Assembly (NCBI GenBank): GCA_041488155.1
Contig: JBGPOS010000125.1
Coordinates: 1 to 5,780 of the forward strand
DNA: 5,780 bases
Direction: 5' to 3'
Source: JBGPOS01 sp041488155
GTDB taxonomy: Bacteria; Chloroflexota; Dehalococcoidia; Tepidiformales; Tepidiformaceae
Of the stretch, positions 1 to 5,780 are shown in pieces. Numbering within the stretch: the first letter of the stretch is position 1; every line of letters starts with the position of its first letter. The notes under the pieces were generated by a model. That model did not search any database. It saw only the letters and a program-made list of their open reading frames with translations, and was not told the origin of the DNA. A program made the position numbers and the translations under genes.

Positions 1-1548
1 ATCGTACACTAGGAATACATTCGGTTTCAAGAATATTACGGCCCGCTCCACCGACGAGATCCCGGGCTCCCCGGCATAGAGAGGGGTCATCCTGGCGGCC
101 AGGTAGGCGTACTCGGGAGAATCGCTGAGGGCCAGAAGCTCCGCCGCGGCTCCGCGCTTCATCTTCACAATCTGGCCACCTTTCTCCAAGCGCACGAGGT
201 TGTGAAGCGAGGCCTCCTGCCTTATCCCGCTGTGCGTCTGGATGTTCTGGTCGTAGGCCAGCCAGCCCTTCTTGTAGATGAGGAACGATCCCTGGTCGTC
301 GTGGGCATGGGACTCGGTCAGCGGTCCCGCGATGAAGCCCAACCAGGTCGCATCAGGCGTCCATCCCGACCGGAGGAAGACGTGTCCCGTTCCTGTGGCG
401 TGAAAGCCCGGGTACAGCTCGCTCAGCGGCCTCTCGGCGACTCGCGAGTCATCGTAGACGTAGTCGTCGATGTACATGAAAGGCTGCTGCATCTGGGGGA
501 CCGAGCAACGCTTCAAGTAGGAGACGCCGAAGCCGGCAGCCGGATCGTCCCGGAAAAGCCACACGAGACGTTCGAGGTAGCTGCGATGGTAGTCAAAGAG
601 GCTGGCCGTCGACTCGCGCGCGTGGTCGCCGATCGGAGCCAGCCGGTTCAGCGTGGGCACCGTGGCGTGGATCAGGTAGAAGAGAGAGTCCTTGGCGTGG
701 GGCGTGAGCGCCGAGATCCGCTCGCCCGTCGCGGACTCCCAGAGGTCGTACAGCCTGAAGAGCCGCATCATCGCCGTCCCGTAGCCGGTCCCTTCGCGCG
801 AGCCGCCGCCTTGGAGGCCCCGCTCGAAGTACGGCACGAGCTGATCGCGGAGCTTCGCCTCGCGGAACATCGTCAGCCACGTGTCGGCCTTCGGGTTCTC
901 GCCCCTCGTGGCCAGGCCGAGGAGCATCGTCGCCTCGAGAAACGAGTAGTAGTAGTTGTTGCCGGGGTTGTTGACGGCCCAGCCGGTCCAAGGCCGGGCG
1001 ACGCCACCCCAGCTGGCCGCCTGGTGGTTCCACACGTTCGCCACGGCCTGGTTCGCGTAGTCCACCCAGCGCTTCTTCTGCTCCTCGGTCAATCGATCGA
1101 AGCACCAGTCATAGGTCAGCGCGAGGTCGCCGACGACGTCCCCAACGTACAGGTAGCTGTCCCGTGCCACGCTCGGAGGTAGCCCCTTGGCGATCGTCTG
1201 TTCTTCGGCAGCCACTCCCTTGTCGACCCAGGAGACCGCGTAGTCGGCGTAGCGGCGGTCGCCGTTGACTCGCGACAGGAGTGCCGCGAAGTGCGCCTTG
1301 AAGCCGTAGGTATTCCCCCGCGCGACCTGCGTTTCGACCATCACTCGAAAGCGGCGTGCCGGCGGCGTCCCCGCCATGGACGAGGCTCTCAGCGCTTCGA
1401 GCCGGGCGCCCGTCAGAAGGATCCGCGGATGATCGGCGTTGGGCGCGGCCGAGGAGGGGTGCGCCAAGAGAGCGCCGACGGCAAGGGTCGCGATGGCGGC
1501 TCTGCGGCGCAAGGGTTTACACAAGGTGACCGATCCGCACGAGGACAT
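1..1548 (-). CDS. Heparinase II/III-like polysaccharide lyase, exported (3' end beyond window)
   Basis: An open frame runs without a stop from 1548 to the left edge, giving 516 residues of a partial protein. With the ATG at 1548, residues 1-17 form a basic n-region containing RRR, residues 18-30 are hydrophobic, and an SSA-A/SAA-P site near 34-35 fits signal peptidase I, so export to the periplasm or outside is expected. An in-frame TTG at 1524 would give a more compact signal peptide and is a real alternative start. The mature part begins with HPRILLTG (40-47), typical of heparinase/alginate-lyase superfamily proteins. A helical (alpha/alpha toroid-like) region follows with YDW (146-148), an NNPGNNYYY segment (193-201) and REGTGYG (251-257). 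From about 385 comes the beta-rich heparinase II/III-like domain: RSGW (393-396), SHAHDDQGSF (413-422) and LHN (448-450). Family members cleave uronic-acid polysaccharides by beta-elimination. By family analogy Tyr256 and the His/Asn residues of these motifs are candidate catalytic or metal-site residues; the substrate cannot be read from sequence. As the last gene of the run, overlapping the polymerase/ligase gene, it probably acts on the polymer made by this locus. Family call is firm, specificity unknown. Confidence 0.86.
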   Translation of the reverse strand, partial: MSSCGSVTLCKPLRRRAAIATLAVGALLAHPSSAAPNADHPRILLTGARLEALRASSMAGTPPARRFRVMVETQVARGNTYGFKAHFAALLSRVNGDRRYADYAVSWVDKGVAAEEQTIAKGLPPSVARDSYLYVGDVVGDLALTYDWCFDRLTEEQKKRWVDYANQAVANVWNHQAASWGGVARPWTGWAVNNPGNNYYYSFLEATMLLGLATRGENPKADTWLTMFREAKLRDQLVPYFERGLQGGGSREGTGYGTAMMRLFRLYDLWESATGERISALTPHAKDSLFYLIHATVPTLNRLAPIGDHARESTASLFDYHRSYLERLVWLFRDDPAAGFGVSYLKRCSVPQMQQPFMYIDDYVYDDSRVAERPLSELYPGFHATGTGHVFLRSGWTPDATWLGFIAGPLTESHAHDDQGSFLIYKKGWLAYDQNIQTHSGIRQEASLHNLVRLEKGGQIVKMKRGAAAELLALSDSPEYAYLAARMTPLYAGEPGISSVERAVIFLKPNVFLVYD

Positions 1549-2785
1549 AGAGCCCCAGGAGCAAGCCAAAACCCACGAATGCGGTCCGTTGCCACCATAC
1601 ACGCGCTTCGGGGAGAAGCGGTACGTGCCGTTGTCGCATATCCATTTGAGCCAACGCTCCCGCCATGCCGAGGCCAACGTATGGGGTCGCCAGGTAGGCC
1701 CGGGAGAGGAACCACGCCGTAGCCAGGTAAGCCCAGACGCAGAGGCGCAGAGCCCGCGCCTGGGCCTCGACGACGGGCAGCGCCGGATTGTCCCTGGGCG
1801 CGTCGAGGATGGTCCGGAGCTGCCACAGGCCTACGACGAAGAGGGCGAGCCAGATGAGATAGCCGCCGAGGCCCAGCTCCGCGGCACACAGCAGGAAGGA
1901 ATTGTGTGCGGTCTGGGGATTCGATTCGGTGAAGAGGCCGTAGCCCACGCCCCATAGAGGCGACTCCTTCACGAGGGCGAGCCCATCAGACCAGATCTCG
2001 ATGCGGTCCACGCCCCCGGCGACCGAGACCTCCCGGCCTCCGGCGAAGTTCAGCAGGATGAGCCCGAGAGCAACGGGCACCGCCATCAGAGCGCCGGTGA
2101 GGCGCCCGATGCGCCTCTGGACAGCAACCGCGACGACGACCGCGATGCCAACGAGCGCTCCTCTCGATCGCGTCAGGAAGATCCCGTAGCCGATGATCGC
2201 GATCGGCACACCGACGAGGGGGAGGCTCTGGATCAGCTCTCGCGGATTCCAGTTGAGAAGGATCAACGGGACCATCATGAGGAGGAACTGGGCCAGGTCG
2301 TTGGGATCGTTCAATACGCCAAGCGCTCGGAGCCGTCGCACGAAGATGCCCTCGCCTTGGTGTTGCTCCATCACCCAGAGAGAATCGCCCGAGCCCGTGT
2401 GATAGGTGATGGCGCCTCGAATGACCAGGAGGACGGCCACTGCGATCAGACCGATCTGTAGGGTCCGAAGCTGGCGAATGGTCCGGACGTTGAGGAGCAG
2501 CAGGAAGAAGGCGGCCGCCGCCGGCAGGAAGCTCGAAAGGGCGGGCAGAATGCCGCCCGGCCAGCGCAAGAGAAGCGAGAACGCGATCGCCGCCATGAAG
2601 CCTGACATCAGGTAGGGCTGCGGCCCTCGGCCGAACGGCGATTCGGAAAGGAGCGCGGGAGCCGACGCGAGCGCCGCGAGAAAGAAGAGGCACAGTTGTA
2701 GGCGGAGGGGCACGAGCGCGGGGAAGACCTCAGCCGGAGCCAGGTAGATGAGAAGCACGTAAGACGCGGTGAGGAAGAAGGCCAT
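1517..2785 (-). CDS. O-antigen ligase/polymerase-family (Wzy_C-like) multi-spanning membrane protein
   Basis: From the ATG at 2785 the protein has 422 residues, a usual length for WaaL/Wzy-type proteins. It is very hydrophobic, with about 11-12 likely membrane segments (near 5-20, 28-44, 60-75, 80-99, 108-124, 164-178, 188-204, 208-223, 229-246, 304-323, 346-362 and 401-417). Family signatures appear in order: RALGVLNDPNDLA (153-165), RSRGAL (206-211), then a large loop about 247-300 ending in GVGYGLF (279-285) and TAHNSFL (292-298), followed by AELGLGG (302-308). In WaaL-type enzymes arginines and a histidine of this kind in the external loops are needed for glycan transfer; His294 and Arg206/208 are the likely counterparts. 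The protein would polymerise repeat units or ligate a lipid-linked glycan to an acceptor at the outer face of the inner membrane; sequence alone does not separate the two. The start is uncertain: the ATG has little Shine-Dalgarno complement, whereas an in-frame GTG at 2833 (16 residues longer, overlapping the upstream gene) follows GGTGGGAG. It lies 13 nt after the upstream stop, so translational coupling is likely. Confidence 0.88.
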   Translation of the reverse strand: MAFFLTASYVLLIYLAPAEVFPALVPLRLQLCLFFLAALASAPALLSESPFGRGPQPYLMSGFMAAIAFSLLLRWPGGILPALSSFLPAAAAFFLLLLNVRTIRQLRTLQIGLIAVAVLLVIRGAITYHTGSGDSLWVMEQHQGEGIFVRRLRALGVLNDPNDLAQFLLMMVPLILLNWNPRELIQSLPLVGVPIAIIGYGIFLTRSRGALVGIAVVVAVAVQRRIGRLTGALMAVPVALGLILLNFAGGREVSVAGGVDRIEIWSDGLALVKESPLWGVGYGLFTESNPQTAHNSFLLCAAELGLGGYLIWLALFVVGLWQLRTILDAPRDNPALPVVEAQARALRLCVWAYLATAWFLSRAYLATPYVGLGMAGALAQMDMRQRHVPLLPEARVWWQRTAFVGFGLLLGLYVLVRIGHLV

Positions 2786-2798
2786 GGCTCGGGCCGGG

Positions 2799-4841
2799 CT
2801 AAGAGCCCCTTTCAAGGAGGGCCATTCCCGCACGGACTCCCACCTTCGGACACCACCCGAGCTCCGCCGCGCGGCGACTCTCAAAGCGCCGCCGGGCCAA
2901 GGCGGAGCGCAGACGGTACTTCGAGACGGGCGACTCGCGGCCAATCATTCGGAACAAGCCCTCGGAGAAGCGACCGAGGAGCAAGAGCGGGCCTTTGGGA
3001 ACCCGGACGACGCCTTCGGTTGGTCCCAGTAGGCCTGCGAGGACCTCGTTCTGCGTAAGGACCTCTCCGTCGACGATATGGACGATTTCCCCACGGCGGA
3101 AGGGGCTTCGCGCCGCAAGGAGCAGGGCGTCGACCACGTCCTCGATGTAGACCAGCGGAAGAGGATTCTCGCCGTCGCCCAGGACCAGCCAGCGGGGACC
3201 GGCGCGCCGGGCCACCGCGGGTGTGAGCAGCGGGATCCGCCCGCCGAAGATCTGGCCAGGTCTCAGGATTACGCAGGGAAGCCCCTCCTTGGCCGCCGCT
3301 GTGACGAGGCCTTCCGCCTCCAGCTTGGCTTGGGTGTAGGCTCCACGCTGCTCGGCGTGGGGCTCCAACGGAGACTCCTCGCACAGCACCGAGCCTTCGG
3401 AAGCCCCCGCCCAATCGATGACCGCGAGAGAGCTGACATAGACCAGCTTCTCGACACCATGCCGCCGACAGGCAGCAATCACGTTGCGTGTGCCCTCGAC
3501 GGTCGCGCAATGATGGTCGGTCCAGCTCCCCTTCATGGCCGCGCCCACATGGAACACGGTGCGCACGCCGGAGACGGCGCGATCCACGGACTCAGGGTCC
3601 CCCAGGTTGCCCAGTATGAAGTCCACGTTGGGCGAGGGCTTTGCCGGAGGGCGGCGCACCAGCACGCGGATGGGCGCCGTCGTCTCGGCACGCAATCGCC
3701 TGAGCAGGGCTTCGCCCAATCCGCCCGACGTGCCCGTCACCAGGGCGGAAGGCGTCGCGCTCGGCGGTTCGAGTCGGGGTACACGCAAGAGGAGGTCCCG
3801 GTCGGCCGCACGCGCGACCTCCTCCGTCCATCGGACTACGGACAGGGCCTCGCGGGGCCCCACGGGCGGCCGTTCTCCGCTGGCGAGGGCCCGGTAGAAG
3901 GCCGCCACATAATCCTGCACGCCGTGGAAGGGCCGAATGCGCCCGGACAGGAATCGCACGGAGTTGCCGAAGAACGACGCGAGCGGCTGCACGCCGTCGG
4001 TCAGGGAGTGGGCCAACCTCTCCACGGCCCTTGGCATGGGCGTCGCCCTCTGGCCCGCCGTGTACCTCAGGAACAGGTCGACGCGCCTTACCCCCTTGGT
4101 CCCCTGGAGCACCACCTGGCTCTGGAACGGGTGGACATTCCACGAGAGCTGGAACTGACCGAGGCCGCGCTCACACCGCACCTGAGCGCGCCACTCGTCG
4201 AAGGGCATGTTTGGCTCGCCGCCATGACTCCGCCACGTAGCCTCGACGTCTTCGATGGGTCCAAGGAAAGCCTCGAGCAAATAGAGGCAATGAACGCCGA
4301 GATCGCGAAAGGCGTAGCCCGCGCTCCGGTAGGGGGCCGGCAGAGGGCCGCCGAGGTACGGCGGATAGGCGGAGCTGCGCAGGATATCCACCGCGACGAG
4401 CTCCCCGAGCTTCCCTTGCTTCACGTCGGCCAGCGCCTTGCGAACCAGCGGATCGTACAGGAGCGAGTGACAGACGCCGACGTTCAAGCCTCGTTCGTCA
4501 GCCAACCGTTGAATCGCTTCCACATCGGCGACATCGGTCGCCAGCGGCTTTTCCACCAGCGCGTGGCAGCCGGCCGCCAAGGCTTCCATGGTCACCGCCG
4601 CGTGCGTTTCGGGGGGAGTGAGGACGTGAATGACGTTCGCCCCCGCGTCGCGCAGCGCCGGCAGCGAGGAGAGAACCGGCAGGCCGAAGCGCGACCCTAG
4701 GCGCTCCGCCTTCTGCTGGTCGAGGTCAAAGGCACCACAGATCGTCACCGTCGGCAGACGGCGGAGGGCCGCCACGTGAAACTCACTGATCTGCCCGGCA
4801 CCCACGAGACCGGCGCGGAACGGCGCAGTGGGAGGACCCAT
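2799..4841 (-). CDS. Bifunctional fusion: Gfo/Idh/MocA oxidoreductase plus extended-SDR NAD-dependent epimerase/dehydratase
   Basis: The ATG at 4841 gives 680 residues. The frame stays open for 74 codons further upstream, but that part overlaps the glycosyltransferase gene in another frame and resembles nothing, so I reject it. Residues about 7-125 are a Rossmann fold with GLVGAGQI (11-18) and the Gfo/Idh/MocA EKP motif at 97-99 (Lys98 candidate catalytic). Residues about 126-350 are the family's C-terminal alpha/beta domain, including KLGEL (144-148) and DLGVH (180-184), where Asp180 and His184 match the catalytic Asp/His pair of inositol-dehydrogenase-like enzymes. After a short proline-rich linker (about 352-365) a second complete Rossmann enzyme begins: TGTSGGLGE (369-377), YVSSL (468-472), the YTQAK active-site motif (Tyr502, Lys506), LRPGQIFGG (526-534) and GDGENPLPLVYIEDVVDAL (555-573). 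This is an extended SDR of the NAD-dependent epimerase/dehydratase or 3-beta-HSD-like type. Both halves retain their cofactor and catalytic motifs, so both are probably active. In this locus they may carry out sequential redox/epimerisation steps on a nucleotide sugar; the substrate is unknown. A 38-nt gap separates it from the upstream glycosyltransferase gene. Confidence 0.88.
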   Translation of the reverse strand: MGPPTAPFRAGLVGAGQISEFHVAALRRLPTVTICGAFDLDQQKAERLGSRFGLPVLSSLPALRDAGANVIHVLTPPETHAAVTMEALAAGCHALVEKPLATDVADVEAIQRLADERGLNVGVCHSLLYDPLVRKALADVKQGKLGELVAVDILRSSAYPPYLGGPLPAPYRSAGYAFRDLGVHCLYLLEAFLGPIEDVEATWRSHGGEPNMPFDEWRAQVRCERGLGQFQLSWNVHPFQSQVVLQGTKGVRRVDLFLRYTAGQRATPMPRAVERLAHSLTDGVQPLASFFGNSVRFLSGRIRPFHGVQDYVAAFYRALASGERPPVGPREALSVVRWTEEVARAADRDLLLRVPRLEPPSATPSALVTGTSGGLGEALLRRLRAETTAPIRVLVRRPPAKPSPNVDFILGNLGDPESVDRAVSGVRTVFHVGAAMKGSWTDHHCATVEGTRNVIAACRRHGVEKLVYVSSLAVIDWAGASEGSVLCEESPLEPHAEQRGAYTQAKLEAEGLVTAAAKEGLPCVILRPGQIFGGRIPLLTPAVARRAGPRWLVLGDGENPLPLVYIEDVVDALLLAARSPFRRGEIVHIVDGEVLTQNEVLAGLLGPTEGVVRVPKGPLLLLGRFSEGLFRMIGRESPVSKYRLRSALARRRFESRRAAELGWCPKVGVRAGMALLERGS

Positions 4842-4879
4842 GGCGATCCGGGCGAGTATAGCCGGAAGGCGCGGCCCGC

Positions 4880-5780
4880 TCAGCGGCCCAGGTCGGCGAG
4901 CCGCGCATCGACGACGGAGAGCACCCGCTCCAGAGCGGCGTCCCAGGTCATCGTCGATGCAAACTGCGTCTGCCGGTGAACCTGGTCCTCGGAAAGCCCC
5001 CTCGATAGGGCTTGATCGAGCTTCTCGAGAAACTCCTCTCGCGACCGGGCGATGGAGACCCATTCGGCGAAGCGCTCGACCTCTGGTGTACTCACCGAGA
5101 CGATCGGCTTTCCCATCGCGAGGTATTCCCTCAACTTGAGGGGATTCGCGGCCAGAACCTGTCTCGTCAGCCGGTAAGGGATGATGGCGGCGTCGAACGC
5201 CCTCCCATAGGCCGGCAGCGTCTCGTACGGCCGGGTTCCGAGGAAGACGATGTTCGCGCGGCGCGGCACTTCCGCCGCCGGCACTGCCAGCCGGCCGATC
5301 ATGAGAAACGTCCAGTCCGGCCGTTGATCTGCCAGGTAGGCCACCAAATCAAGGTCAATCCAACGCTCGATGAGGCCGAAGAATCCAACGAGCGGACGGT
5401 TCAACCCAGCGATGTCGGCGGGAATCGGGAGGGCCGCATCCTGCGCCCGGACAAAGTGCGCAAAGTCGACGCCGTGGGGACTGAGGTGCGAAGCCGCGTT
5501 CAGGGCTCGCTTCCCCTCGAGGAGCGTTGCCGAGGCCACGAAGACAAGGTCGGCCTTCTTCGTCAGCTCTTCGTCCATCCGAGCGACCATAGCCTGATCG
5601 GGGTTGCGGTCCTCTTTGCCATAGAGACCGAGAAGCGGTGCCACCATTTGCGGCGTCAGCTCGATCGGTGATACAGGCCGGGATGGCGTAAGTTGCTCGG
5701 GGTTCGCCACGACGCCACCGCCGTAGCAGCTGACGGCAGCGTTGAGACTTGGGATGCGGCAGGCGGCGACGTAAACCTGG
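4880..5780 (-). CDS. GT4-like glycosyltransferase (group 1), 5' end unresolved or beyond window
   Basis: The frame is open from the right edge to a TGA at 4882-4880. The first plausible internal start is a GTG at 5710 (276 residues), with no convincing ribosome binding site; the frame continues a further 23 codons to the edge, so the gene more likely begins outside. Numbered from that GTG, ARMDEELTKKADLVFVAS (43-60) and PHGVDFAHF (78-86) match the end of the N-terminal GT-B domain of a GT4 subfamily. The C-terminal nucleotide-sugar-binding domain follows: PLVGFFG (106-112), WTFLMIGR (133-140), NIVFLGTRPYETLPAY (153-168) and NPLKLREYLAMGKPIVS (189-205), where Glu195 is the likely donor-binding glutamate. 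TMTWDAALERVL (253-264) is the usual closing helix. Such enzymes transfer a sugar from an activated donor to a lipid-linked or glycan acceptor at the cytoplasmic side of the membrane; donor and acceptor cannot be read. Full-length relatives are usually about 350-420 residues, so over 100 residues are missing here. The stretch at about 5640-5780 in this frame does not resemble the expected acceptor domain. Confidence 0.8.
   Translation of the reverse strand, partial: QVYVAACRIPSLNAAVSCYGGGVVANPEQLTPSRPVSPIELTPQMVAPLLGLYGKEDRNPDQAMVARMDEELTKKADLVFVASATLLEGKRALNAASHLSPHGVDFAHFVRAQDAALPIPADIAGLNRPLVGFFGLIERWIDLDLVAYLADQRPDWTFLMIGRLAVPAAEVPRRANIVFLGTRPYETLPAYGRAFDAAIIPYRLTRQVLAANPLKLREYLAMGKPIVSVSTPEVERFAEWVSIARSREEFLEKLDQALSRGLSEDQVHRQTQFASTMTWDAALERVLSVVDARLADLGR

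Noticed and set aside
593..1105. A 170-codon minus-strand frame inside the lyase gene
   Set aside because: Out of frame with the lyase, which is continuous across it with family motifs; the product is Arg/Gly/Pro-rich noise.
202..1182. A 326-codon plus-strand open frame opposite the lyase gene
   Set aside because: Antisense shadow of the heparinase-like gene; low-complexity Arg/Val-rich product with no recognisable fold.
2815..2820. AGGAGG on the plus strand as a ribosome binding site
   Set aside because: No plausible plus-strand gene follows, and it falls inside the 3' end of the minus-strand fusion gene.
3078..4700. A 540-codon plus-strand open frame opposite the fusion gene
   Set aside because: It is exactly antisense to a gene with clear catalytic motifs. 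Its product is rich in Arg, Gly, His and Gln with no domain signature, as expected for an antisense frame in GC-rich DNA.
4871..4889. GC-rich repeat around the glycosyltransferase stop, considered as a terminator
   Set aside because: GCGGCCC occurs twice as a direct repeat; only an imperfect hairpin can form and no T-run follows, so there is no support for intrinsic termination.
4842..5063. A 74-codon N-terminal extension of the fusion gene
   Set aside because: It lies mostly over the glycosyltransferase C-terminus in another frame, is rich in Arg/Gly/Pro, and precedes an ATG that directly opens a canonical Rossmann strand.
5012..5671. A 219-codon plus-strand open frame opposite the glycosyltransferase
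   Set aside because: Antisense shadow; the minus-strand frame carries the conserved GT-B motifs.
1..5780. CRISPR array, tRNA/rRNA, insertion sequence or phage-like module
   Set aside because: No regularly spaced repeats, terminal inverted repeats, transposase or integrase motifs, or RNA-gene signatures were seen; coding sequence fills almost the whole window.

Overview
The window is a compact run of four genes, all read from the minus strand and packed almost end to end. It looks like the interior of a bacterial exopolysaccharide or O-antigen type biosynthesis locus. The DNA is strongly GC-rich, with G/C-ending codons throughout the genes. A signal-peptide lyase together with an O-antigen ligase/polymerase-type membrane protein suggests a Gram-negative (diderm) organism. 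No marker gene fixes the taxon; a GC-rich soil or environmental proteobacterium, acidobacterium or Rokubacteria-like lineage would fit, but this is inference.

Layout in the direction of transcription (high to low coordinates): (1) 5780-4880, the C-terminal part of a GT4-like glycosyltransferase whose 5' end is not resolved in the window; (2) 4841-2799, a 680-residue protein that joins a Gfo/Idh/MocA-family oxidoreductase to an extended-SDR NAD-dependent epimerase/dehydratase in one chain; (3) 2785-1517, a multi-spanning O-antigen ligase/polymerase-family (Wzy_C-like) membrane protein; (4) 1548-1, a signal-peptide-bearing heparinase II/III-like polysaccharide lyase that runs off the left edge of the window. 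The spacings are 38 nt, 13 nt and a 32-nt overlap, so the four genes are probably one operon with translational coupling. No intergenic stretch is longer than 38 nt. I see no RNA gene, mobile element, CRISPR array or convincing terminator.

A working model, which is inference: the fused dehydrogenase/epimerase makes or modifies an activated sugar, the glycosyltransferase adds a sugar to a lipid-linked repeat unit, the membrane protein polymerises or ligates the glycan on the outer face of the inner membrane, and the exported lyase trims or clears the polymer, as AlgL does in alginate systems. The most distinctive elements are the two-enzyme fusion, the lyase gene overlapping the polymerase/ligase gene, and the unrecognisable N-terminal region of the glycosyltransferase. 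No wholly new system is evident.
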